Positions 1 to 7,515 of a stretch of 64,000 nucleotides of DNA are shown here, one piece after another (position 1 is the first letter of the stretch; each line of letters begins with the position of its first letter). The DNA lies in the NCBI GenBank assembly GCA_001897855.1, contig MKUO01000018.1, positions 467,693 to 531,692 of the forward strand, written 5' to 3'. Made by a program: the position numbers and the translations under genes. The stretch is from Bacteroidetes bacterium 43-93 (GTDB lineage Bacteria; Bacteroidota; Bacteroidia; Chitinophagales; Chitinophagaceae). The notes under the pieces were generated by a model. The model was not told where the DNA came from. It did not search any database and was given only the letters and a program-made list of their open reading frames with translations.

Positions 1-72
1 TGCTAACTGTTACTGCTCTTTTATAAATTTATTGCCTTTGTCTTCTTTTAATCACAACGATCATGGTTCTGA

Positions 73-513
73 CTATTTTACTTGAGGATTGCCCTGTTCT
101 TTTTGCTTAAATTTTTTGTTTGTCACTCTTTTAAACTCAAGGCTTCTTGCTCCAAAATTTATAAGAAGTCCTACTTCGAGGTCATACGCCTCTAAATAGT
201 TGATAGCCTGTGCCAGGTGTACGTCTTCCAATTGAATAATGGCCTTTAATTCTACTGAAATCACATCTTCCACAAGAAAATCTACCCTCCTTGTGCCTAT
301 CTCCCTATTCTTATAATATACCGGCATTTCATGCTCCCTGCTGAACCTGATATTCTCATCTGTCATTTCGATTGCTAATGCGCGTTGGTAAATCACTTCC
401 TGAAATCCATTACCCAATGCTTTATGCACATTGAGGGCACAGCCAATTATTTTGCCCGTTAGTTCAGAATATTTATACGCTTCATTAATCATTCTTATCA
501 TTTCATCATACAA
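73..513 (-). CDS. GxxExxY family protein (PD-(D/E)xK-like)
   Basis: Protein of 146 residues. The family-defining signature is seen as GFQEVIY at residues 36-42, after a helix with a conserved NVHKALG stretch. A PD-(D/E)xK-type nuclease core is suggested by Asp78 (RRVDFLV) and Glu88-Leu-Lys90 (SVELKA). GxxExxY proteins are common in Bacteroidota and their role is unknown; nuclease activity is inferred only from the fold signature. The start lies 8 nt downstream of the stop of the type I restriction R subunit gene on the same strand, so the two are probably cotranscribed. Length is normal for the family and the frame is intact. Confidence 0.85.
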   Translation of the reverse strand: MYDEMIRMINEAYKYSELTGKIIGCALNVHKALGNGFQEVIYQRALAIEMTDENIRFSREHEMPVYYKNREIGTRRVDFLVEDVISVELKAIIQLEDVHLAQAINYLEAYDLEVGLLINFGARSLEFKRVTNKKFKQKEQGNPQVK

Positions 514-521
514 ATCATAGT

Positions 522-3500
522 TCAGACATCATATGCTTTCAACCCGGATATCTCCTGCCCGCGTGCCAGTTTGGTTAAGTAAGGTGCCAGGTCCTGCATC
601 AGTTCGGTTTCTTTCTGCCCCCTTGCCTTCCAGCCCAGCTGCAATGGCTCCAGCAGTTCGCTCAGCTGTTCGCCGTCAAATATCATACGATCAAGGGTTT
701 GTTTTGCAAAGTTTTGCAATGCTGCCATCTGCAGCCCGTGCTTATCAGCTATCTCCCTTATTTCTTTTTCGTTCTTTTCTTTCTTAAATGCCTTGTAGCC
801 ATCGCGTATCTGCTGTTCGGTGCGCCCCTGTGTAAAATCCAGCCCGTTTATATATTCGCGCATCTCTTCATGCTCGTCCATCATATTGGCAGTAGCACTC
901 AGCATACTTACAAGTTGCTCGGGTGTCATCTTCTGCCTGTCGGGTGCGCCACCGGTAGAGCGGGCTATCAGCGCCATGATATAATCATAGTCTATAATGG
1001 CAGACGCAAACAGCACAAATTCAAAATCGAGCTGCTGCACCTCGGGCGGTGTATCGCCCGCAGGTTTATCCTGCTTTTGTTTCAGCTGCCTGGCCGTTTC
1101 TATATACGCACTGCGAAAAGAGCGTAGCTCGTTTACAGGCAACAGGTTTTCTATTTGCGTTTTCTGGGTTTCATCCAGGTCGGTATATTGGTCAAGCTGT
1201 GTTTTCAGTCGCTGCACTTCTTTAAACTGGGCAATGAACTGCGCACGTGCGGCATCGCCCCGCAGGTTATGCACCTCATCGGGCCTGCATTTCAACCCGT
1301 GCGATTGCATGAATTTATCAAGCTCCTGTATTTTAGTTTCGTAATCTTTTATCACTACCTGCGCAGGGGCTACCAGCCATATTTCTTTGGCCTTGCCCGC
1401 ATCTTCGCCGCTAAACAGGGCTATGGCTTTATCTACAGCATCCTGCTGGCTGCGGAAGTCCAGTATATTTCCATTGGGCTTGGTATCGTTCAGCACACGG
1501 TTGGTGCGCGAGAAGGCTTGTATCAGCCCGTGATATTTCAGGTTCTTATCGGCATAGAGGGTATTCAGGTATTTAGAGTCGAAACCGGTCAATAGCATAT
1601 CCACCACTATCACTATGTCTATTTTATTCTTGTGTGCATAGTCGGCATTGGTATATTGCTGGTCTTTAATGCGCTTTTGTATATCCTGGTAGTAGAGGTC
1701 AAAGTCCGTTACTTTGTGATTGGTGTTATATTGTTTGTTGTAATCTGAAATAATTGTTTTTAGTGCCCCTAACTTTTCTTCCGGTTGTTCTTCATTATCA
1801 ATCTTTTCCTGGTGCAGATCTTCCTGCAATTGCTCTACATCTTTTACATTCTTCTCATTTTGGTCTCCCTCCTCTTTAGCCAATGCTTTGGCAGGCGGCG
1901 AAAACACACAGGCGATATTCAGAGCATCGTAATTTTCGTCTTCTGCCGCACGCTTAGCCTGTATGCTTTTAAACAGGTTGTAATAATCTATAGCCTCGTT
2001 GATAGACGCCGTAGCCAGTATGGCATTAAAACGCCGCTGGTTGGTGGCAGCATCGTGGCGGGCAAGAATGGCCTCTGCCACTGCCTGCCTTGTCAATGGC
2101 TCGCCTGGCCTGGGTGCCGTATTGCCTTCGGGCTTGAAATAATCTATATTAAAACGCAGTACATTCTTATCTTCTATAGCATGGGTAATGGTATAAGGAT
2201 GCAAGCATTTTTGAAATAAGTCCTCAGTAGTTCTATATGACTCTTCCTCGCCTTCTCTTTTAACATAAGTAGCATTCTCCGGAAATATTGGTGTACCTGT
2301 AAAACCGAAGAGTTGCGCTTTCGGGAAAAACTTTTTGATAGCATCGTGGTTATCGCCAAACTGCGAGCGGTGGCATTCATCAAAAATAAAAACGATGCGC
2401 TTGTCACTCAGGGGCTGCAGGCGTTCTTTATAATTTTTCTTATGGTCGGCATCCAGTGCCAGCCCCAGCTTCTGTATAGTGGTAACAATTACTTTATCGG
2501 CATAGCTGGTAGATAACATGCGTCGCACGAGCGTTTCAGTATTGGTATTCTCCTCCACACATCCTTCCTGAAATTTGTTGAACTCTTCGCGTGTTTGCCT
2601 GTCAAGGTCTTTACGGTCTACTACGAACAAACATTTCTCAATATCGTTATTGTCTTTCAGCAGCGTAGATGCTTTGAAGGATGTAAGCGTTTTACCACTG
2701 CCTGTGGTATGCCATATATAACCGTTGCCCCTGTTCTGTTCTATGCATTCTACTATCTTCTTTACCGCATATACCTGGTAGGGGCGCATCACCAGTATCT
2801 TTTGCTCACTTTCTACCAATACCATGTAACGGCTTATCATTTCGCCCAAATGGCACTTGCCCAAAAATTTTTCGGCAAACTCGTTAAGGTTATTTATTTT
2901 TTTATTCGTCTCATCGGCAAACTGGTATACGGGCAAAAAACGTTCATCGGCATTAAAGCTGAAATGCTGGTTGCGGTTATTGGCAAAATAGTAAGTCGTA
3001 GACTGGTTGCTGACAATAAACAACTGCATGAAGCATAGCAGGGTATTGGTGTAGCCATTGCCGGCGTCTGTTTTGTAATCCACTATCTGCTGCATAGCCT
3101 TGCGCGGGCTTACCTCCAGCGTTTTCAACTCCACCTGCACTACGGGTATGCCATTGATAAGCAGCAAAACATCATAACGGTGATGGCTGTTCTCGGTATT
3201 AATGCGTAGTTGCTTAATAACCTCAAACTCATTCTTGCACCAGTCTTTGATATTTACCAGGGTGTATTGCAAAGGTGTACCATCTTCACGTATGAAGGTG
3301 TTACGCTGGCGCAGTGTTTTGGATGCGGTGAATACATCTGCATTGATTATCTCATCGCGCAGGCGGTAAAATTCTGCATTGGTGAGGTTAACACGGTTGA
3401 GGGCTTCAAACTTCTTACGAAAGTTTTGCTCCAGTGTTTCACGGTCACGTATATCATCGCGGTAGGTATACTTGAGATCTTGCAGCTTACCTACAAAGCC

Positions 3501-3527
3501 ATATTCTATTTCAGATTCTTTGAGCAT
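522..3527 (-). CDS. hsdR: Type I restriction enzyme R subunit (HsdR)
   Basis: Motor and nuclease subunit of a type I restriction-modification enzyme (1001 aa, usual length). The N-terminal nuclease domain carries Asp119 and the Glu133-Leu-Lys135 triplet of the PD-(D/E)xK site. The SF2 translocase follows: Walker A TTGSGKT at 274-280, a DECH box at 383-386, the GFTGTP motif, and the C-terminal helicase lobe with LLTGFDS and QAFSRTNRV (motif VI). The family cleaves DNA after ATP-driven translocation in a complex with HsdM and HsdS. Neither partner is upstream (the next gene is mnmE), so they must lie to the left of the window or elsewhere. The GxxExxY gene follows after 8 nt. The reading frame is intact. 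Confident in family; the specificity cannot be read. Confidence 0.95.
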   Translation of the reverse strand: MLKESEIEYGFVGKLQDLKYTYRDDIRDRETLEQNFRKKFEALNRVNLTNAEFYRLRDEIINADVFTASKTLRQRNTFIREDGTPLQYTLVNIKDWCKNEFEVIKQLRINTENSHHRYDVLLLINGIPVVQVELKTLEVSPRKAMQQIVDYKTDAGNGYTNTLLCFMQLFIVSNQSTTYYFANNRNQHFSFNADERFLPVYQFADETNKKINNLNEFAEKFLGKCHLGEMISRYMVLVESEQKILVMRPYQVYAVKKIVECIEQNRGNGYIWHTTGSGKTLTSFKASTLLKDNNDIEKCLFVVDRKDLDRQTREEFNKFQEGCVEENTNTETLVRRMLSTSYADKVIVTTIQKLGLALDADHKKNYKERLQPLSDKRIVFIFDECHRSQFGDNHDAIKKFFPKAQLFGFTGTPIFPENATYVKREGEEESYRTTEDLFQKCLHPYTITHAIEDKNVLRFNIDYFKPEGNTAPRPGEPLTRQAVAEAILARHDAATNQRRFNAILATASINEAIDYYNLFKSIQAKRAAEDENYDALNIACVFSPPAKALAKEEGDQNEKNVKDVEQLQEDLHQEKIDNEEQPEEKLGALKTIISDYNKQYNTNHKVTDFDLYYQDIQKRIKDQQYTNADYAHKNKIDIVIVVDMLLTGFDSKYLNTLYADKNLKYHGLIQAFSRTNRVLNDTKPNGNILDFRSQQDAVDKAIALFSGEDAGKAKEIWLVAPAQVVIKDYETKIQELDKFMQSHGLKCRPDEVHNLRGDAARAQFIAQFKEVQRLKTQLDQYTDLDETQKTQIENLLPVNELRSFRSAYIETARQLKQKQDKPAGDTPPEVQQLDFEFVLFASAIIDYDYIMALIARSTGGAPDRQKMTPEQLVSMLSATANMMDEHEEMREYINGLDFTQGRTEQQIRDGYKAFKKEKNEKEIREIADKHGLQMAALQNFAKQTLDRMIFDGEQLSELLEPLQLGWKARGQKETELMQDLAPYLTKLARGQEISGLKAYDV

Positions 3528-3595
3528 TTGAAAATTCTGCTTCTAAAATACAGAAGTTTTACGGTATTGGGAATTGATAAGAAAGGCGTTATAAA

Positions 3596-4948
3596 CTACT
3601 TCCCAATGCAAAACTTACTAAATATATAATCCAGCTTATCTTCTGTTGTTACCTCCCCGGTGATCTCTCCGAGATAGAAAAGGCAACGACGTATATCCAG
3701 TGCTATCAGGTCGCTGGCTATATTGTTATCAAGTCCTGCTTTTATATCCGTCAATGATCTCAGCACTTCCTGCAAGGATGCATAGTGCCTTGCATTGGTG
3801 ATGATGGTACCCTCTGTATTGATCTCTCCTTCTACCACTATTTTATACAATGCCTGCTTCAGTTGCTGCACATTGTCCTTATTCTTTGCAGATATATAGA
3901 TAGCATCTTCCCGCTGTGGATGGGTAATGATATCTATCTTATTACCTACCAACAGGTATTTGATATTTTCTTTCTTAAATAAAGCTACCTGCTCTGCAAG
4001 CTCTTCGGGCGTCGTGGTATTCACATCATACAGATACACCACCACATCAGCACGCTTCATGGTATCCATGCTGCGTTGCACACCTATACTTTCTATAACA
4101 TCGCTGGTATGCTCGCGTATGCCTGCAGTATCTATCAGGCGAAAGAGCACACCGTTTATGTTCAGTGTTTCTTCTATGGTATCTCGTGTGGTGCCGGCTA
4201 TATCACTCACTATCGCGCGCTCTTCATTCAGCAAAGCATTCAGCAAAGTGCTTTTGCCTGCATTGGGCTTTCCTATGATAGCCACACTCACTCCATTACG
4301 TATTACATTCCCCAGCCTGAAGGAATCTGCAAGCTTTGTTGCTGTACCTGTAATATCATCTACTAAATGATAGAGTTGCGTACGGTCTGCAAACTCCACA
4401 TCTTCCTGGCTAAAGTCGAGTTCCAGTTCTATCAATGCGCTGAATTTGATCAGTTGCTCCCGCATGGCTTTCAGCTCTTCGCTAAATCCGCCACGCAGGT
4501 TGTGCATAGCGGCTTGCTGCGCAGCGCCCGATTGTGATGCTATCAGGTCGGCAACGGCTTCAGCCTGTGCCAGGTCTAGCTTGCCGTTTAAAAAAGCACG
4601 TTGGGTAAACTCGCCCGCCTTTGCCATCTGCGCGCCATTAGCAATACATAGTGTGATGATCTGCTCCAGTATATATTGAGATCCATGTCCGCTTATCTCT
4701 ACCACATCTTCTCCGGTATAGCTCTTCGGCGCTTTGTACAGGCTCACTACTACCTCATCCAGTATCTTATCCCCGTCTGTTATTTTACCAAAATGCAAAG
4801 TATGCGATGGCTGGTTAGCCAGCTTTTTTCCTTTAAAGATCTTATCAGTTACTTCTACTGCCTTGCTGCCACTTAGCCTGATGACACCTATAGCCCCAAT
4901 GCCGGGTGGTGTTGCCAGCGCTACGATCGTTTCGTTGATATCATACAT
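3596..4948 (-). CDS. mnmE: tRNA modification GTPase MnmE
   Basis: Works with MnmG to install the (carboxymethyl)aminomethyl group at U34 of tRNAs. 450 aa. The N-terminal tetrahydrofolate-binding domain starts with the typical TIVALATPPGIGAIGVIRLSG region. The G domain has G1 GKPNAGKS (about 226-233), G2 DIAGTTRD, G3 DTAG and G4 NKID. The C-terminus ends in FCIGK with the conserved Cys447 of the C(I/L/M)GK motif. A TAnnTTTG element lies 7 nt before the ATG (4956-4963), suggesting a nearly leaderless transcript. All catalytic motifs are present, so the gene looks functional. Confidence 0.97.
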   Translation of the reverse strand: MYDINETIVALATPPGIGAIGVIRLSGSKAVEVTDKIFKGKKLANQPSHTLHFGKITDGDKILDEVVVSLYKAPKSYTGEDVVEISGHGSQYILEQIITLCIANGAQMAKAGEFTQRAFLNGKLDLAQAEAVADLIASQSGAAQQAAMHNLRGGFSEELKAMREQLIKFSALIELELDFSQEDVEFADRTQLYHLVDDITGTATKLADSFRLGNVIRNGVSVAIIGKPNAGKSTLLNALLNEERAIVSDIAGTTRDTIEETLNINGVLFRLIDTAGIREHTSDVIESIGVQRSMDTMKRADVVVYLYDVNTTTPEELAEQVALFKKENIKYLLVGNKIDIITHPQREDAIYISAKNKDNVQQLKQALYKIVVEGEINTEGTIITNARHYASLQEVLRSLTDIKAGLDNNIASDLIALDIRRCLFYLGEITGEVTTEDKLDYIFSKFCIGK

Positions 4949-4955
4949 AAGATGT

Positions 4956-4963
4956 CAAAAGTA
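4956..4963 (-). promoter_or_regulatory. -7 promoter element for mnmE
   Basis: On the minus strand this reads TACTTTTG, an exact match to the Bacteroidota -7 consensus TAnnTTTG. Its last base is 7 nt from the mnmE ATG, leaving room for only a few nucleotides of leader. No clear -33 TTTG was seen. Confidence 0.45.
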
Positions 4964-5024
4964 AATACTTAAAACCTAAATAGACTCAATGGCATTTTCT
5001 GGTAAAAAACTGCAATTTTGTTTC

Positions 5025-5477
5025 ATGCGAGCAGTTATACAAAGGGTTTCTACCGCAAGTGTCACCATTCATGGAGAAATGAAGAGCGCCATCAGTACCG
5101 GGTTCATGGTATTATTGGGTATAGAAACGGAGGACAACAAAGAAGATGCAGATTGGCTTTGCGGTAAAATAGCCCAGCTACGCGTTTTCTCTGACGAGAA
5201 CGGCATGATGAATAAAAGCCTGCAGGATGTAGACGGAGAGGTATTGGTAGTAAGCCAGTTTACCCTGCATGCATCTTATAAAAAAGGAAATCGACCATCC
5301 TTTATTAAAGCCGCGCGCCCGGAGCATGCCATACCACTATATGAGTATTTTGTACACACACTGACTAACCTCATCGGCAAACCGGTTGCCACCGGTACTT
5401 TTGGGGCAGATATGAAGGTGGCCCTGGTGAATGACGGGCCCGTTACCATTATTATGGACACAAGGAATAAAGAGTAA
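5025..5477 (+). CDS. dtd: D-aminoacyl-tRNA deacylase
   Basis: Hydrolyses D-aminoacyl-tRNA (and Gly-tRNA-Ala), freeing tRNA for reuse; cytoplasmic. The start is ATG 5025, giving MRAVIQRV as in the family; the longer frame from 4989 adds 12 residues with no family support. 150 aa. Both signature loops are present: SQFTLHA with Ser77 and Thr80, and NDGPVT at 136-141 (the cross-subunit Gly-Pro motif of DTD). It is followed after 14 nt by tadA. Placement beside mnmE (opposite strand) and tadA makes a local tRNA-quality neighbourhood. Confidence 0.96.
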   Translation: MRAVIQRVSTASVTIHGEMKSAISTGFMVLLGIETEDNKEDADWLCGKIAQLRVFSDENGMMNKSLQDVDGEVLVVSQFTLHASYKKGNRPSFIKAARPEHAIPLYEYFVHTLTNLIGKPVATGTFGADMKVALVNDGPVTIIMDTRNKE

Positions 5478-5479
5478 AC

Positions 5480-5487
5480 TATCTTTG
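5480..5487 (+). promoter_or_regulatory. -7 promoter element for tadA chain
   Basis: TATCTTTG matches TAnnTTTG exactly and sits between the dtd stop and the tadA ATG at 5492. Only 4 nt separate it from the start codon, so a transcript from here would be essentially leaderless. Confidence 0.4.
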
Positions 5488-5491
5488 GCAA

Positions 5492-5935
5492 ATGATGTTT
5501 GATGATGCCTATTTTATGCGCGAGGCTTTGCGACAGGCGCAACTTGCCTACGACGCAGGCGAGATTCCCATAGGTGCAGTAGTTACCTGGGGTACCAAGA
5601 TCATATCCCGCGGGCACAACCAGGTAGAGCAGCTCAATGATGCTACTGCCCATGCAGAGATGATAGCATTGACTGCTGCATTCAACCAGCTAGGCAGCAA
5701 ATACCTGCCGGAGGCTACATTATATGTCACCGTAGAACCTTGCCTGATGTGTTGCGGTGCATTGTACTGGTCTAAGATCGGCCGCATTGTGTATGGTGCG
5801 TCTGATGCTAAGAACGGCTATCACCGGGTAACGGGAGAAAACTGGCCCTTCCATCCTAAAACACAACTGGCGCACGATATACTTTCTGATGAGTGTGCGC
5901 AATTGATGAAGGATTTTTTTGCTGCGAGGAGATGA
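5492..5935 (+). CDS. tadA: tRNA(Arg) A34 adenosine deaminase TadA
   Basis: Zinc-dependent deaminase that converts A34 of tRNA-Arg(ACG) to inosine; 147 aa, full length. The zinc site is visible: His54-Ala-Glu56 (HAEMIAL) supplies one ligand and the proton-shuttle Glu, and PCLMC (Pro83, Cys84, Cys87) supplies the two Cys ligands. The first residues MMFDDAYFMREAL align with usual TadA starts, so either ATG 5492 or 5495 is the start. The stop overlaps the next gene by 4 nt (ATGA), so the Rieske protein is translationally coupled. A guanine or cytidine deaminase of the same superfamily is a less likely alternative. Confidence 0.9.
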   Translation: MMFDDAYFMREALRQAQLAYDAGEIPIGAVVTWGTKIISRGHNQVEQLNDATAHAEMIALTAAFNQLGSKYLPEATLYVTVEPCLMCCGALYWSKIGRIVYGASDAKNGYHRVTGENWPFHPKTQLAHDILSDECAQLMKDFFAARR

Positions 5936-6255
5936 TCACACTATACGATTGGCACAAAGTTGCAAGCCCTTCTTTTGATGAACTTATCGCCGGGCAATTG
6001 ACAGAGGTAGTTCTTGGAGATAAAACAATTGGCCTGCTTAAAAAAGAAGACGCTGTTTACGCTTTCGCCGCAAAATGCCCCCATGCCAGTGGCAGGCTTT
6101 GTGACGGATGGCTGGATGCGCAGGGCCGCATAGTTTGCCCCGACCATAAATACCGCTTCGATCCCGTCAACGGGCGCAATACCACCGGTGAAGGATATAA
6201 GTTAAAAACTTACCCTGTTGAAATACGAGAAGGGTATATTTACGTAGGATTATGA
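5932..6255 (+). CDS. Rieske (2Fe-2S) domain protein
   Basis: Small 107-aa single-domain Rieske ferredoxin. The cluster ligands are visible as Cys49-x-His51 (KCPHASG) and Cys69-x2-His72 (CPDHKYRFD), 17 residues apart, with the usual hydrophobic C-terminal strand. The start is ATG 5932, overlapping the tadA stop (ATGA); the frame upstream of it is only tadA in another phase. No signal peptide, so it is probably a cytoplasmic electron carrier; the partner oxygenase or reductase is not adjacent. Its stop overlaps the next start (ATGA at 6252), making a three-gene coupled chain. Specific function unknown. Confidence 0.88.
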   Translation: MITLYDWHKVASPSFDELIAGQLTEVVLGDKTIGLLKKEDAVYAFAAKCPHASGRLCDGWLDAQGRIVCPDHKYRFDPVNGRNTTGEGYKLKTYPVEIREGYIYVGL

Positions 6256-7175
6256 ATCAGCAGTCAATCATTCCCCCATATCTAAAACAAGGATCTGTTA
6301 TCGGCATTACCTGCCCATCGAGTTATATACCATTGGAAAGAATTCAATACGCGGCTGGTGTGCTGGAGGCCAAAGGTTATAAAGTAACATTAGGCGATAC
6401 CTGTGGCCGGCAATACAATTACTTTGGTGGTACCGACGAGGAGCGCCGGGCAGATCTACAATCGATGCTCGATGACCCCGGGATAGATGCTATACTTATG
6501 GGGCGTGGTGGCTACGGCATGAGTCGCATCATTGATCAGCTCGACTTCGCAGCTTTTCAGCATAAGCCAAAATGGATATGCGGCTTTAGTGATATTGTAG
6601 TATTGCTTAGCCATATACAGGCGCAGTTTGGTATAGCGGCATTACATAGTCCAATGTGCAATGCGTACAAAGAAGAAACGATCAATAGTGCGCATCTGAA
6701 AAGTTTCTTTGATGCCATTGCCGGTAATCCGCTTATTTATACCGCCCCTCCTTCTCCATTCAACAAGGCCGGTAGTGCAGAAGGAATATTAACCGGTGGC
6801 AACCTTGCGATATTAGCTCATCTTACGGGTTCTATATCAGAGGTGGATACCAATGGTAAAATACTTTTCATTGAAGACATAGGCGAGGTGTTATATAATA
6901 TTGACAGGTTGATGCTCAACCTGAAACGCGCCGGAAAACTGGATCATCTTAAGGGATTAATTGTGGGTGGCTTCACAGATATGCAGGATACGGAACGCCC
7001 CTTCGGACAAACGGTAGAGCAGATCATTGCTGATAAAGTAAAAGAGTATGATTACCCCGTTTGTTTTGGATTTCCATGCGGCCATCAAGAGGTTAATTAT
7101 ACACTCTCATTAGGACTACCTCATCTATTGCAATTAGATGAAAATGGTACCGCGCTTACCCTTTTACATAACTAA
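6252..7175 (+). CDS. LD-carboxypeptidase (peptidase S66 family)
   Basis: Murein-recycling enzyme that removes the terminal D-Ala from muramoyl tetrapeptides; 307 aa, cytoplasmic (no signal peptide). The S66 triad can be placed: nucleophile Ser113 in GFSDI, Glu208 in FIEDIGE and His278 in PCGHQE. The family GRGGYG loop is at about 84-89. It is the last gene of the tadA-Rieske-LdcA chain with a 4-nt ATGA overlap. The downstream region is AT-rich and starts a new transcription unit. The related microcin C self-immunity peptidase MccF is an alternative, but the context favours LdcA. Confidence 0.9.
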   Translation: MNQQSIIPPYLKQGSVIGITCPSSYIPLERIQYAAGVLEAKGYKVTLGDTCGRQYNYFGGTDEERRADLQSMLDDPGIDAILMGRGGYGMSRIIDQLDFAAFQHKPKWICGFSDIVVLLSHIQAQFGIAALHSPMCNAYKEETINSAHLKSFFDAIAGNPLIYTAPPSPFNKAGSAEGILTGGNLAILAHLTGSISEVDTNGKILFIEDIGEVLYNIDRLMLNLKRAGKLDHLKGLIVGGFTDMQDTERPFGQTVEQIIADKVKEYDYPVCFGFPCGHQEVNYTLSLGLPHLLQLDENGTALTLLHN

Positions 7176-7419
7176 ACTTTACATTTTATTGCCCGATTGA
7201 GGACTTTCAGTTTAGAATAATAATTTATATTATTTTATTTTTTATAAACATTTTATCAATAAATTATTGATATATTTATATATGTTATTTTGTTCAGATG
7301 AATTGAAAAACCTGTAAATCAATGGATAACAGTAATCATCTAATGTGTACAGAAATTAATATTTATAAATTTAACAGATGAGTGGGTCAATTCTATTTTT
7401 TTCCTACCGTCCAAGATGC

Positions 7420-7427
7420 TACATTTG
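7420..7427 (+). promoter_or_regulatory. -7 promoter element, candidate sRNA upstream of radA
   Basis: TACATTTG is an exact TAnnTTTG match. Predicted start is near 7430, about 30 nt before a terminator-type hairpin. No good -33 TTTG is seen at the usual spacing. Confidence 0.45.
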
Positions 7428-7429
7428 TA

Positions 7430-7490
7430 TCAAGTTGTGAATTTAATGGGTTAGTAAGTAAGAGCCGCGGATTCTTCCGATGGCTCTTTT
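7430..7490 (+). ncRNA. Candidate small RNA upstream of radA
   Basis: A roughly 60-nt transcript is inferred between the -7 element at 7420 and the U-run after the hairpin. It would contain the unpaired segment ATGGGTTAGTAAGTA (7446-7460), then a two-part hairpin: AGAGCC (7461-7466) with GGCTCT (7482-7487), and inside it CGGA (7468-7471) with TCCG (7476-7479), followed by a T-rich tract. The 15-nt segment is perfectly complementary to the loop region of the second candidate RNA at 25333-25347. It matches no RNA family I recognise; it could instead be a radA leader or attenuator. Confidence 0.4.
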
Positions 7491-7495
7491 TCTTT
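7461..7495 (+). terminator. Rho-independent terminator before radA
   Basis: Stem AGAGCC/GGCTCT with an inner CGGA/TCCG stem and a short loop, then a T-rich run (interrupted by one C). It lies upstream of a gene rather than after one, which is why a short independent transcript or attenuator is suspected. Confidence 0.65.
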
Positions 7496-7515
7496 TAAGT
7501 TATCTTTAGTTTCTC

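Larger units (their letters stand above)
7176..7515 (+). other. Intergenic region upstream of radA
   Basis: 340 nt. The first 200 nt are very AT-rich with no open frame or obvious structure. The rest holds a -7 element (7420-7427), a candidate small RNA ending in a hairpin terminator (7461-7490), and a second -7-like element TATCTTTA at 7501-7508, 7 nt before the radA ATG. The second element lets radA be expressed independently of the hairpin. Confidence 0.6.

Noticed and set aside
1-72. A short minus-strand frame starting ATG near position 64 (MIVVIKRRQRQ).
   Set aside because: Only about 11 codons, no ribosome-binding or family support; the stretch is treated as plain intergenic sequence.
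533-3038. Several plus-strand frames of 70-150 codons antisense to hsdR (e.g. 2595-3038).
   Set aside because: No family resemblance, and they lie opposite a well-supported 1001-aa gene; composition mirrors the hsdR codons.
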